From Actinomycetota bacterium (GTDB taxonomy: Bacteria; Actinomycetota; Acidimicrobiia; Acidimicrobiales; Ilumatobacteraceae), in NCBI GenBank assembly GCA_009927375.1, contig RFNE01000168.1:1-32761 (forward strand): 32,761 bases of DNA, written 5' to 3'. Both the position numbers and the translations under genes were made by a program. The notes below the pieces were generated by a model. The model was not told the DNA's origin, searched no databases, and saw nothing but the letters and a program-made list of their open reading frames with translations. How positions within the stretch are numbered: the stretch's first letter is position 1; each line of letters opens with the position of its first letter. Shown in pieces: positions 15,699-24,368 of this stretch.

Positions 15699-16462
15699 GT
15701 TCCCCCTTTGCATACGGAGAGCGAGTCATCATTCGCGATGCGAAAGAGCGGCGCTATCTCGAGGTGTTGAAAGAAGGCGGTGAGTTCCATACCCACGCAG
15801 GTTTCATTGCGCATTCGGCGATCGTGGGCATGAATGAGGGCGCCGTCCTCGCCACTGGCAAGGGATCGCAATATCACGTCCTTCGTCCAACCCTGGAAGA
15901 TTTCGTCCTCGAAATGCCCCGTGGTGCGCAGGTCATCTATCCGAAGGATCTCGCGACGATCTGCATGATTGGCGACATTCGACCCGGAGTGCGTGTTTTC
16001 GAGACAGGACTCGGTTCAGGCGCGCTCTCGATGGCCATGCTGCGAGCAGGTGCGCACATCACGGGATATGAAATTCGCGAAGACTTCGCTCATCGCGCAG
16101 TCTCCAACGTGAAGTCATTCCTCGGTGAAGAGCCGCTCACGCGCTACGACGTGTCGATTCGGGATGCTTATCTCGGGATCGAGGGGTCCGGCTTTGACAG
16201 AGTGATCCTGGATCTGCCGGAACCATGGAATGTCGTACCCCATGCGACCCAAGCACTTTTACCTGGTGGACTGCTCGTCGCGTACACGCCGAGCATCACT
16301 CAGGCTGTCAAAGTGAGAGAGGCGATGCGCTCGGGTTGGATAGAAGAGCGAACGCTCGAGGTGCTCCACCGAACCTGGCACATCGAAGGACAAGCGGTCA
16401 GACCAGATCACCGCATGGTCGCCCACACGGCGTTTCTCACCGTTGCGCGATATCTCGGATGA
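15695..16462 (+). CDS. trmI: tRNA (adenine-N1)-methyltransferase TrmI
   Basis: A 255-residue SAM-dependent enzyme of the TrmI family that makes m1A58 (and in some species m1A57) in the T-loop of tRNA. The N-terminal beta domain (FAYGERVIIRDAKERRYLEVL) is followed by GSQYHVLRPTLEDFVLEMPR and the segment QVIYPKDLATICMIGDI. The SAM-binding motif I is ETGLGSGALSMAML (about 108-121), then GYEIREDFAHRA and the DLPEPW catalytic motif. The length fits. In Mycobacterium tuberculosis the homologue Rv2118c also lies close to the proteasome genes, so the neighbourhood is conserved. The ATG overlaps the preceding stop by 4 bases. Confidence 0.95.
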   Translation: MSSPFAYGERVIIRDAKERRYLEVLKEGGEFHTHAGFIAHSAIVGMNEGAVLATGKGSQYHVLRPTLEDFVLEMPRGAQVIYPKDLATICMIGDIRPGVRVFETGLGSGALSMAMLRAGAHITGYEIREDFAHRAVSNVKSFLGEEPLTRYDVSIRDAYLGIEGSGFDRVILDLPEPWNVVPHATQALLPGGLLVAYTPSITQAVKVREAMRSGWIEERTLEVLHRTWHIEGQAVRPDHRMVAHTAFLTVARYLG

Positions 16463-16465
16463 GCC

Positions 16466-16711
16466 TTACGGCTCGATGAAGATGCACTCTCCCGGGCACT
16501 CTTCGGCGGACTCAATCACGCCATCGAGCTTGTCTTCCGGGATGTTGGCCATTCCTTCAGCGCCTTGCGGATTGCCTTTGGCGGTCGCGAAGATCTTGTC
16601 CTTTTCACGAACGTAGGCGAGGCCGTCATCGAGCAGCGTGAATACATCGGGCGCGATCTCCTCGCACAAACCATCTCCGGTGCACAAATCCTGATCAATC
16701 CAGACCTTCAT
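16466..16711 (-). CDS. ferredoxin (3Fe-4S/4Fe-4S single-cluster type)
   Basis: An 81-residue small ferredoxin. Four cysteines are placed as C10-x5-C16 (LCTGDGLC) and C72-x3-C76 (ECPGECIF), with APDVFTLLDDG between, the layout of the single-cluster ferredoxins that often donate electrons to cytochromes P450 in actinobacteria. A [3Fe-4S] cluster is likely from C10, C16 and C72, since the usual second-position Cys is replaced by Gly/Asp; this is inference. The ATG at 16711 has GGAAAGG upstream (16717-16723). The gene converges on trmI with 3 bases between stops and diverges from mpa. A minus-strand TACTCT at 16746-16751 could be its -10. No P450 gene is in the window. Confidence 0.88.
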   Translation of the reverse strand: MKVWIDQDLCTGDGLCEEIAPDVFTLLDDGLAYVREKDKIFATAKGNPQGAEGMANIPEDKLDGVIESAEECPGECIFIEP

Positions 16712-16786
16712 AACTACCTTTCCGTTAGGCCGTGAGGCTTCCTCAAGAGTACACGCTCAGACGTCGTAAACAGAGTCAGGCGGGCA

Positions 16787-16816
16787 TTGGACGCATGTCG
16801 AGTGGCTCACTAGTTT
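16787..16816 (+). promoter_or_regulatory. putative promoter of the mpa-dop-pup-prcBA-pafA operon
   Basis: TTGGAC (16787-16792) and TAGTTT (16811-16816) are separated by 18 bases. A start at about 16823 would give a short 5' leader containing the GGGAGG ribosome-binding site (16837-16842), 5 bases before the mpa ATG. The -35 match is partial. This lies in the 136-base divergent region between the ferredoxin gene and mpa. Confidence 0.42.
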
Positions 16817-16847
16817 GAGACCGACGGCACAGCACCGGGAGGCGAGG

Positions 16848-18499
16848 ATGGCAACAGACGACGACAACTCTCGTTCGGGGAAGTCTTCATCCGCCGAGGA
16901 CCGTCTGCTGGATGCCAAGAGCCAGGTCGCTCGACTCACTGCTCAAAATGAGAAACTCGAGTTCACCCTGCGCGAGGCACGCGACCACATCGGCAAACTT
17001 CGCGAAGAGGTGGCCAAGCTGACCACACCGCCGATGGCCTACGGGGTTGTCGTCGCACATCATGAGGACAGTCAAACCTTCGACGTCGTGGCAAACGGTC
17101 GAAAGCTCAGGGTGAATGCCCATCCGGCGCTTTCGATCGAAGACCTGGAGATTGGTGCAGAGGTCGTCCTGAACGATGCATCCGCAATCGTTGCGGTCAG
17201 TAAGGGTCAGAGGACGGGAGAGATTGCCACGCTGAAGGAGATCCTGGAAGACGGTACGCGAGTCGTCGTGTCGCTCCGCGGCGACGATGACCGAGTCTTC
17301 GAATTGTCCAGTCCTCTTCGAGGGAGAGCCCTCAGGGCGGGAGACGTCGTCGTCGTGGAGCCACGAACGGAGCTCGTGATCGAACAGCTACGAACGGACG
17401 ACTTCGAACACCTCTTCATGGAAGAGGTTCCAGATGTGAGTTACGACAACATCGGGGGACTCGGTGCGCAGATCGAGCACATCGCGGACGCGGTGGAACT
17501 TCCTTTCCTGCACGCCGACATCTTCGGCGAATATCACCTGCCAGCGCCGAAGGGAATCCTTCTCTATGGTCCACCAGGATGTGGCAAGACCTTGATCGCC
17601 AAGGCCGTCGCAAACAGTCTTGCCAAGAAGGTAGGAGCCGGGCGGGCGCAGACAAGGCCAAGAGCTACTTCATCAATGTGAAGGGGCCCGAGCTCCTGAA
17701 CAAGTACGTCGGTGAAACTGAGAGACACATTCGTCTGATCTTCCAACGAGCACGCGAAAAGAGTTTCGAGGGATGGCCGGTCATCATCTTTTTCGACGAG
17801 ATGGACTCGATGTTCCGCATCCGTGGTTCGGGGATCTCCAGTGACATGGAATCCACGATCGTTCCTCAGCTCCTTGCAGAAATCGATGGCGTTGAAAGTC
17901 TGAAGAATGTGATCGTGATCGGGGCCACGAACAGGGAGGATCTCATCGATCCTGCCATCTTGCGTCCCGGTCGACTCGACGTGAAGATCAAGATCGACAG
18001 GCCCGACGCCGATGCTGCGAAACAGATATTTGGGCGTTATCTCACCGCCGAGGTCCCCGTTCAATTGAAACAAGAGGAGACCCTCGAGACACTTATCGGC
18101 CAGACGGTTGACGCGATGTATGCCACTGACAGGGACAACGAGTTTCTCGAAGTCACGTACCAAACCGGAGACAAAGAAGTGCTCCATTTCAAGGATTTCT
18201 CTTCAGGCGCAATGATCGAGAACATTGTTCGGCGATCGAAGAAGAGAGCAATCAAGAGGGAGCTTGGCGGGGGCGAGAGGGGAGTCTGTATCGACGACTT
18301 GATTGCAAGCGTTCGTGAGGAGTTTCACGAACATGAGGATCTTCCGAATACCACCAATCCGGACGATTGGGCGAGAATTTCCGGTCGTCGTGGTGAACGA
18401 ATCGTCTTTGTTCGCACCCTTCGCTCACAGTCCGAGAGTTCTGGATCAGACATCGGAGGAAAGGCGATTGAGCGCGCAGTGACGGGGCAGTACCTCTAA
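16848..18499 (+). CDS. mpa: proteasome-associated AAA+ ATPase Mpa/ARC, frameshifted at about 17646
   Basis: Mpa (ARC) is the hexameric ring that recognises Pup, unfolds pupylated proteins and feeds them into the 20S proteasome. Domains: an N-terminal coiled coil (about residues 20-60, AQNEKLEFTLREARDHIGKLREE, which binds Pup), OB domains (MAYGVVVAHHED onward), then the AAA+ module. The latter has Walker A GPPGCGKT (241-248), Walker B IIFFDEMDSMF and NREDLIDPAILRPGRLD. The C-terminus ends GQYL, the family's proteasome-docking tail. The frame breaks after LAKKVGAG, near 17643-17650, and resumes at ADKAKSYFINVKGPELLNKY; adding one base (or removing two) restores about 550 residues. The ATG follows a strong GGGAGG site. 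Confidence 0.94.
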
Positions 18500-19983
18500 G
18501 TGGCGACACCGAAAATCTGCGGCATCGAAACCGAATACGGCATCCTTGCCATTGGATCCGAGATGGGCCCGATCGCTGCGTCGTCCCTCGTCGTCGGTGC
18601 GTACGGCGATGCGGGAGGCGCAACACGATGGGACTATTCACTAGAACGTCCAGGCGACGATGCGCGTGGATTCACTCTCGATGACCAATTCCTGCCTGAG
18701 ATCGAAATTCAGCTCGTCAACAGCGTTCTGACCAACGGATCGCGCTACTACGTCGATCACGCTCACCCCGAGATCTCCGGACCAGAGTGCACGAACGCTC
18801 TTGATGTCGTGCGCTACGACAGTGCGGCAGACGAGATTCTGAGACGCTCCCTGGACATTGCAAATTCACAGTTGCCACATGGGGTGAGGATCGTCGCTCA
18901 CAAGAACAATTCAGATGGCAAAGGCAACAGCTACGGCAGCCATGAGAACTACCTCGTGGCACGAGAAATACCCTTCGATCGCCTCGCTGCATTCATCACC
19001 CCGCATTTCGTGACGCGTCAAATCTTGGTCGGGGCCGGCAAAGTTGGCTTCGAGTATCCATACAACCGACCAACACTCGCTGGTTACCAGATCTCGCAGA
19101 GAGCGGATTTCTTTGAAGAAGAGGTGGGACTCGAGACGACCATCAAGCGACCCATCGTGAATACACGAGATGAACCCCACTGTGATCCGACCAACCTTCG
19201 TCGATTCCACGTCATCGTTGGCGATGCGAACATGAGTCAGGCGGCAACGCTCGTCCGTGTCGGTTCCACTCAACTCGTTCTCGCGCTGATCGAGGAGGGC
19301 CTCTACCCGAATCATCTCCTCGTCGATGATCCAGTAAACGAGATCCGCTCAGTGTCCCGTGACCTCGACTTCGTCCACAAGATCACACTCCAGGATGGAC
19401 GTTTGATGTCGGCGCTCGAGATACAGCAGGAACTGTTCGAACGCTGCACAGACGCCGTCGAAAGCGGTCTCGACATCGGCTCGTCGCAGGCGTCCGTCGA
19501 AAAGGTATTGACGATGTGGGGCAGGATGCTTGCCGCAGTCACCGAAATGAATGAAGATGCTCACCGGCTGATTGATTGGGTCGCCAAGAAGCGACTCGTT
19601 GATGGATTTCGCTCTCGTCACCAACTCAGCGAGGCAGATCCTCGCCTGAAGGCGATCGATCTGCAGTACCACGATCTCCGCGTCGAGAAGTGCCTCGCTG
19701 AAAAGTGCGGCCTTGAAGTGTGGTCTCGGCCGACGAGATTTCACACGCAATCACGAACCCGCCATCTGATACCCGTGCCTATATGCGCGGTCGAATGATG
19801 GAGCATTTCGCCAATGACATCGTTTCCGCAAACTGGGACTCGGTGGTCGTCGATAGAGGCGGAGACGTGCTGAAGCGCATCGATATGCCGGATCCCCTGA
19901 AGGGAACCAAGTTCCTAACCGAGAGTCTCTTTGCTGATGACCCAACGATTTCTGAGTTCCTGAGGCGACTCGAGGCCGAATAG
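18500..19983 (+). CDS. dop: Pup deamidase/depupylase Dop, frameshifted at about 19720
   Basis: Dop converts the C-terminal Gln of Pup to Glu and also removes Pup from substrates. It belongs to the glutamine-synthetase-like fold shared with PafA. The N-terminal GIETEYGI, the longer 'Dop loop' region (YGDAGGATRWDYSLE to DDQFLPEIEIQ), HAHPEISGPEC, NNSDGKGNSYGSHENYL and NTRDEPHCDPTNLRRFHVI are all present. The frame breaks at 19718-19722. The conserved end, ADEISHAITNPPSDTRAYMRGR and onward, is in the next frame; one missing base (for example gaagtgGtggtc) restores about 494 residues. The GTG start abuts the mpa stop directly (TAAGTG). It is followed by pup after 53 bases. Confidence 0.94.
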
Positions 19984-20022
19984 TCCAGGTATGACTCCGA
20001 TGGAATTGCCGTGGGGAACTGC

Positions 20023-20030
20023 GATACCCT
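20023..20030 (+). promoter_or_regulatory. putative internal leaderless promoter (-10) for pup
   Basis: GATACCCT includes TACCCT (20025-20030), exactly 6 bases before the pup ATG at 20037, with TG at 20020-20021 resembling an extended -10. Pup has no Shine-Dalgarno site. The TGCGATACC-N-T-N6-ATG arrangement is repeated at the DUF3151 gene. This would let pup and prcBA be expressed apart from mpa-dop. Confidence 0.48.
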
Positions 20031-20036
20031 CAGCCC

Positions 20037-20228
20037 ATGGCTGAACGTATTCGCAAGGCGACTTCTGGCTCTCCATCTTCCGTCCAGAAAACCGAGGAAG
20101 CGGAGGGCGTAAAACCCAACTCCGACCTCGTTTCCGAGCTCGACGATCTACTGAATGAGATCGACGAGGTCCTTGAGTCAAATGCAGAAGAGTTCGTGAA
20201 GAACTATGTGCAAAAGGGTGGACAGTGA
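20037..20228 (+). CDS. pup: prokaryotic ubiquitin-like protein Pup
   Basis: A 63-residue intrinsically disordered protein modifier. The C-terminal half is the conserved helix-forming region that binds the Mpa coiled coil (SDLVSELDDLLNEIDEVLE, then NAEEFVKNYVQKGGQ). It ends in GGQ, so it must be deamidated by Dop before PafA can attach its C-terminal Glu to lysines of target proteins. The N-terminal ~25 residues are low complexity and charged, as usual. It lies between dop and prcB; the prcB GTG overlaps its stop (GTGA, 20225-20228). It lacks a Shine-Dalgarno site and may be read from its own leaderless promoter. Confidence 0.97.
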   Translation: MAERIRKATSGSPSSVQKTEEAEGVKPNSDLVSELDDLLNEIDEVLESNAEEFVKNYVQKGGQ

Positions 20229-21001
20229 TCCCGTCTTTCCCTGAGGTTGGACCTCGTTTCGATGCGTTGCTTCGCGCGAATGGTATCGAACCGTTTGCAG
20301 CACTGACGAGTGACGCCGCTTCGCTAGCGGTTCCGCATGCAACGACGTGCGTTGCGATTCGATCGACCGAGGGCGTGGTAATCGCCGGCGATCGAAGAGC
20401 GACATCGGGCAACTTGATTTCCCATCGTGAGATGGACAAGGTGATGCAAGCGGACACGTACAGCGGCGTCGCAATTGCAGGTGCTGCGGGCACCGCTATG
20501 GAGATGGTCAAACTGTTCCAACTGCAGATCGAGCATTATGAGAAGGTCGAGGGACAAAGCCTCTCTCTCGAAGGAAAGGCAAACCAACTCTCGCTCTTCG
20601 TTCGCAACAACCTTCCTGCTGCGATGCAAGGACTGATGGTGGTGCCGATTTTTGCCGGATTTGAACCAGGATCTGCATCCTCACGAATCTGGGCCTACGA
20701 CGCCACTGGTGGGCGATACGAGGAGAAGGACTTCGTTGCGACCGGCTCAGGAATGTTGCATGCATCGACGACGATCAGATTGGGTTGGAAGTCGAATCTC
20801 ACACTCGATGCGGCCATTGAGCTTTCATGCCGAGCACTGTGGCAAGCGGCAGAGGCCGATAGTGCCACTGGTGGATACGACCCCGTGCGAGGAATCTTTC
20901 CTTCCGTCGCAACGATCGATGCCAGAGGATTTGTCTTCGTTGAACAGCCGAAGCTCTCAGGACTCTTCACGAACATTGCGGAGGAGGTGAGGAACGTATG
21001 A
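20225..21001 (+). CDS. prcB: 20S proteasome beta subunit PrcB
   Basis: The catalytic beta subunit, an N-terminal nucleophile hydrolase of the inner rings of the 20S core. A propeptide of about 39 residues precedes TTCVAIRS, where Thr40 should become the nucleophile after autoprocessing. GVVIAGDRRATSGN, with the catalytic Asp and Lys region, follows, and GSGMLHASTTIR and DDSATGG-like EADSATGGYDPVRGIFP are present. The residue before the processing site is Ala (PHATT), where actinobacterial PrcB usually has Gly. The 258-residue length fits. The start is a GTG overlapping the pup stop by 4 bases. The stop overlaps the prcA ATG (ATGA), so the two subunits are translationally coupled. Confidence 0.96.
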   Translation: MIPSFPEVGPRFDALLRANGIEPFAALTSDAASLAVPHATTCVAIRSTEGVVIAGDRRATSGNLISHREMDKVMQADTYSGVAIAGAAGTAMEMVKLFQLQIEHYEKVEGQSLSLEGKANQLSLFVRNNLPAAMQGLMVVPIFAGFEPGSASSRIWAYDATGGRYEEKDFVATGSGMLHASTTIRLGWKSNLTLDAAIELSCRALWQAAEADSATGGYDPVRGIFPSVATIDARGFVFVEQPKLSGLFTNIAEEVRNV

Positions 21002-21675
21002 GCATGCCGTATTACGTCTCGCCCGAGCAGATGATGCAAGACCGTGCCGATTACGCACGGAAGGGGATCGCGCGAGGCCGTTCCTTGATCGCTTTACAGT
21101 ACGACCAAGGCATCGTCCTCGTGGCAGAAAATCCGAGTAGTACATTGCGAAAGATTTCGGAGATCTACGACCGTATTGCGTTTGCGGGTGTGGGCAAGTA
21201 CAGCGAGTTCGACCAACTGAGGGTCGCGGGCGTGCGGGCAGCAGACCTCAAGGGCTATCAGTTCTCCCGACAGGACGTCGACGCGAGAAGTTTGGCAAAC
21301 CAATACGCCCAGCTGATTGCGACAACCTTCACACACGAAGTGAAACCGCTCGAGATCGAGATCCTCGTCGTCGAAGTCGGCGCCAGCCAGGAGGGAGACC
21401 GTCTCTATCGAATCATGTATGACGGTACGGTCCTCGATGAGGAACGATGTGCTGTCATCGGTGGCGAATCCGAAGAAATGAAGAATCGTGCAAGTGGTGC
21501 CAAAGCCAGCGACACGCTGCAAACCGCGGTGAAGACCGCAGTGTCTGCGCTTTCTGGTCAGTCCCGCACCTTGGTCGCCTCCGACTTGGAAGTGGCAATT
21601 CTTGAGCGAGGGCCGCAGCGACGCTGCTTCAGACGACTCGCAGACAGCAACGTAGAGACCCTGCTGTCGGCATAG
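20998..21675 (+). CDS. prcA: 20S proteasome alpha subunit PrcA
   Basis: The non-catalytic alpha subunit that forms the outer rings and gate of the 20S proteasome and docks the Mpa C-terminal tails. Diagnostic stretches: YYVSPEQMMQDRADYARKGIARGRSLIAL at the gate and first helix (about residues 5-33), VLVAENPSSTLRKISEIYDRIAFAGVGKYSEFD, and a C-terminal region ending ERGPQRRCFRRLADSNVETLL. At 225 residues it lacks the long charged C-terminal extension of some actinobacterial PrcA proteins. The ATG overlaps the prcB stop, and pafA begins one base after its own stop. The frame is intact. Confidence 0.96.
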   Translation: MSMPYYVSPEQMMQDRADYARKGIARGRSLIALQYDQGIVLVAENPSSTLRKISEIYDRIAFAGVGKYSEFDQLRVAGVRAADLKGYQFSRQDVDARSLANQYAQLIATTFTHEVKPLEIEILVVEVGASQEGDRLYRIMYDGTVLDEERCAVIGGESEEMKNRASGAKASDTLQTAVKTAVSALSGQSRTLVASDLEVAILERGPQRRCFRRLADSNVETLLSA

Positions 21676-21676
21676 C

Positions 21677-23032
21677 GTGCGTCGGATCATCGGTGTAGAA
21701 ACCGAATACGGCATTACCTGCGTCCTTCGCGGACAACGCCGCCTGAGTCCGGACGAAGTCGCTCGATACTTGTTCCGCAAGGTGGTCTCTTGGGGTCGGA
21801 GTTCGAACGTGTTCCTCGAAAATGGGGCACGGCTGTATCTCGACGTCGGATCGCATCCCGAATACGCCACGGGAGAGTGCGACAACGCTCGAGATGCGGT
21901 GATTCATGATCGGGCAGGCGAGCGCATTCTCGAGGAGTTGACCGATTCTGCGGAGCAGCGACTTCGTGACGAGGGAATTCGAGGAACGATCTACCTCCTC
22001 AAGAACAACCTCGACAGTGCGGGTAACTCTTACGGTTGCCACGAGAACTATTCGACGGAGCGCGCCTTGGAGCCCGAATCGTACGAGCCCCACCTCATTC
22101 CGTTCCTGGCAACGCGTCAGATTTTCGCTGGCGCAGGGCACGTACTCCAGACGGCCCGCGGACCGATCTTTTCGATTGCTCAACGTTCCGAACACATCTG
22201 GGATTCATCAAGTTCTGCAACCACCCGTAGCCGGCCGATCATCAATACGCGAGACGAACCCCATGCCGACCCCGACAAGTTCCGGCGTCTCCACGTCATC
22301 GTCGGCGATTCCAACATGAACGAGGTTGCAACCTTCCTCAAATTGGGAACGACGCACCTGGTCTTGCGAATGATCGAAGATGAGTCATTCTCGCTTCGTG
22401 ACTTCACACTGGAGAACCCCATCCGAGCGGTGCGCGACATCAGCCACGACGTGACCTGTACCAAGAAGATTCGCTTGGCCAGTGGACGGGAACTCTCTGC
22501 GCTCGACATTCAGTTCGAGTTCCTCGAGCGGACAACCAAATTCCTGAAGACTCACGATTCGACACAGGAGGAACTGCTCGTCCTGAAACGTTGGGAATCC
22601 ACACTCACTCAACTTGCAAAGGATCCACTCCTGCTGGAAAGGACGTGCGACTGGGTGACCAAGTACCGGCTCGTCGAGGGTCTCAGGGCGAAAGAGGCGC
22701 TTGATCTCGATGACCCCAAGGTTCTGGCCCTTGATCTGCAGTATCACGACATCTCGAGCCGGCGGGGGGTCTTCTACAAGCTGCAGAGTCGAGGTGTTGT
22801 TGAGCGAATCTCGAGTGAGGTCGAGGTCACAGCCGCAATGTCAGTTCCTCCCCAAACGACCCGCGCTCGATTGCGAGGCGAGTTCATTCGTCAGGCCAAG
22901 GCCCGTAAGCGCGACTACACCGTTGACTGGGTTCATCTCAAGTTGAACGACCAGGCCCAACGGACCGTCTTATGCAAGGACCCATTCCAGAGCGAGGACG
23001 ACCGAGTCACTAAGTTGATTGAGTCCTTGTAG
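21677..23032 (+). CDS. pafA: Pup--protein ligase PafA
   Basis: PafA uses ATP to phosphorylate the C-terminal Glu of deamidated Pup and joins it to a substrate lysine. It is a 451-residue glutamine-synthetase-like enzyme. Key stretches: GVETEYGI (residues 6-13), carrying the Mg-binding glutamates, and NGARLYLDVGSHPEYATGEC, including the catalytic Asp in the YLD segment. NLDSAGNSYGCHENY, NTRDEPHADPDKFRRLHVIVGDSN and a C-terminal domain (RKRDYTVDWVHLKLND) that contacts Pup are also present. It lacks the extra Dop loop, which separates it clearly from dop in this cluster. The start is a GTG one base after the prcA stop. No pafB or pafC follows. Confidence 0.97.
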   Translation: MRRIIGVETEYGITCVLRGQRRLSPDEVARYLFRKVVSWGRSSNVFLENGARLYLDVGSHPEYATGECDNARDAVIHDRAGERILEELTDSAEQRLRDEGIRGTIYLLKNNLDSAGNSYGCHENYSTERALEPESYEPHLIPFLATRQIFAGAGHVLQTARGPIFSIAQRSEHIWDSSSSATTRSRPIINTRDEPHADPDKFRRLHVIVGDSNMNEVATFLKLGTTHLVLRMIEDESFSLRDFTLENPIRAVRDISHDVTCTKKIRLASGRELSALDIQFEFLERTTKFLKTHDSTQEELLVLKRWESTLTQLAKDPLLLERTCDWVTKYRLVEGLRAKEALDLDDPKVLALDLQYHDISSRRGVFYKLQSRGVVERISSEVEVTAAMSVPPQTTRARLRGEFIRQAKARKRDYTVDWVHLKLNDQAQRTVLCKDPFQSEDDRVTKLIESL

Positions 23033-23040
23033 GACGCCTC

Positions 23041-23622
23041 ATGACCGAATCCGCGACTCAACAAACATCGACACTAAAGATTCTCCGCGAATGGCTCGTG
23101 GTCATCGTCACGGCTCTCGTCATCGCGCTGACCATTCGGACCTTCGTCCTCCAGCAGTTCTACATCTCGGGCCCCAGCATGGAACCGACCCTCTTTCAGG
23201 ACGATCGAGTGCTCGTCAACAAGTTGTCGTACAGATTGCACGGAGTTGGCAGGGGAGATGTCGTCGTATTCGATCGCATCACAACCGACGGCGAAATCGT
23301 GCGCCACGATGACCTCATCAAACGCGTCCTCGGTCTCCCAGGCGACACGATCGAGATCATTGATTGCAACGTTTTCGTCAACAACAAACGTCTCACGGAG
23401 CCGTACCTCGATCCAATCACGCTCAGTTTTAGCGATTTCGAGGAGCGGTGCAGGGTCTTCGACATGGACAAGACCACGGTCACCCCAGGTCACGTGTTCG
23501 TCATGGGAGACAACCGACCGCAGTCATACGACAGTCGAATGTTCGGCGAGATCGAAGAAAGCTTGATCGTCGGGCGAGCATTCGTCGCGATTTGGCCACT
23601 CAGCCACTGGACGTGGCTCTAG
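23041..23622 (+). CDS. lepB: signal peptidase I
   Basis: A 193-residue type I signal peptidase that cleaves signal peptides of Sec- and Tat-exported proteins at the outer face of the membrane. One N-terminal membrane segment (about residues 18-37) is followed by box B SGPSMEPTL with the nucleophile Ser46. Box D, LIKRVLGLPGD, contains the general-base Lys94, and box E is GDNRPQSYDSRMFG. The C-terminus WPLSHWTWL is short and complete. The gene starts 8 bases after pafA and is probably the last gene of the proteasome transcript. It ends tail-to-tail with the phosphodiesterase gene, sharing the palindromic CTAG for both stops. The link between proteasome and export genes is positional only. Confidence 0.95.
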   Translation: MTESATQQTSTLKILREWLVVIVTALVIALTIRTFVLQQFYISGPSMEPTLFQDDRVLVNKLSYRLHGVGRGDVVVFDRITTDGEIVRHDDLIKRVLGLPGDTIEIIDCNVFVNNKRLTEPYLDPITLSFSDFEERCRVFDMDKTTVTPGHVFVMGDNRPQSYDSRMFGEIEESLIVGRAFVAIWPLSHWTWL

Positions 23623-24299
23623 TCCGTGTGAAGTACGTCGACCAAACGGTCGACATAGTCTCCGTAAAGCGCATCTACTCCTGCTGATACGAGTGGTTTT
23701 GCAACCTCGGTGTACTGCACATTCCAGGCAAAGCAAAGGATTGAAAATCGGTGGTACAGCGCGATGAGGCCGCCACTCCATTCTGAAGCCGGCATGTTGA
23801 ATGCAGTAATCCCTCGACTCGACAGGGTCGCAGCATGAGATTCAAACTGCGGAGCGATCTTGGAATAACGCGTTGAATGGACGAGGTTTGCACGGGTTTG
23901 AGGACGCCAGCTCGAAACAATCTCCAGGTCGGGATGGCACAGCCAGATCTTTTCTGGAGAACAACCTTCCTCCTCAAGCGTCGAGCACACCTCCGAGAAG
24001 GCAAGTGGGTCCTTGATGTCGATACTGAGATGAGCGCTGCCGAGCATCCGACACAACTCGGCGAGACTTGGAATGTGCGATGGCAGATCCTTCGCATCAA
24101 CGTCGCTGATCGATCTCCGCCTCAATCGTGATCCAACTTCACCGTCGTGGTCGAGGATGACCACGCCGTCACGAGTCAGCCACGCATCGGTCTCGAGTCC
24201 AGTCGCCCCCAAACGAAGCGCCAATTCGAAGGATTCGATGGTGTTTTCCTGTGCGTGTCCACGTGCGCCGCGGTGACCGAACAAGATAGGAGGATTCAT
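23619..24299 (-). CDS. ugpQ: glycerophosphodiester phosphodiesterase (UgpQ-like)
   Basis: A 226-residue GDPD-family enzyme with a TIM-barrel fold. It hydrolyses glycerophosphodiesters to glycerol 3-phosphate and an alcohol; no signal peptide is visible, so it should be cytoplasmic. Catalytic motifs: HRGARGHAQENTIESF (His9, Arg10, Glu17, Asn18) and LETDAWLTRDGVVILDHD with the metal-binding Glu/Asp and second His, then SIDIKD and the C-terminal GVDALYGDYVDRLV. The ATG at 24299 is preceded by a GGTGAGGTGAG ribosome-binding region. The gene is inserted in opposite orientation between lepB and tatB, interrupting an otherwise co-directional run. Confidence 0.9.
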   Translation of the reverse strand: MNPPILFGHRGARGHAQENTIESFELALRLGATGLETDAWLTRDGVVILDHDGEVGSRLRRRSISDVDAKDLPSHIPSLAELCRMLGSAHLSIDIKDPLAFSEVCSTLEEEGCSPEKIWLCHPDLEIVSSWRPQTRANLVHSTRYSKIAPQFESHAATLSSRGITAFNMPASEWSGGLIALYHRFSILCFAWNVQYTEVAKPLVSAGVDALYGDYVDRLVDVLHTD

Positions 24300-24350
24300 C
24301 TCACCTCACCCTGTGCACATGTGAGCGACGAACGAGAGAGGCGCATAGTC

Positions 24351-24368
24351 CGCCTTTAGAATAGGCGT
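24351..24368 (+). promoter_or_regulatory. tatB leaderless -10 element inside an inverted repeat
   Basis: TAGAAT (24357-24362) ends 6 bases before the tatB ATG at 24369, with no Shine-Dalgarno site. It is flanked by a perfect 5-bp inverted repeat, CGCCT (24351-24355) and AGGCG (24363-24367), so the -10 is the loop of a small palindrome. A regulator bound to the repeat would cover the -10; this is inference from position. Confidence 0.48.

Noticed and set aside
16848..19983. Reading mpa and dop as pseudogenes because of their broken frames
   Set aside because: Both parts of each protein are fully conserved, the breaks are single small indels, and the other system genes are intact; consensus error is more likely.
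21094..21885. A 263-codon minus-strand frame across prcA and the start of pafA
   Set aside because: It spans two genuine proteasome genes on the other strand and has no recognisable motif.
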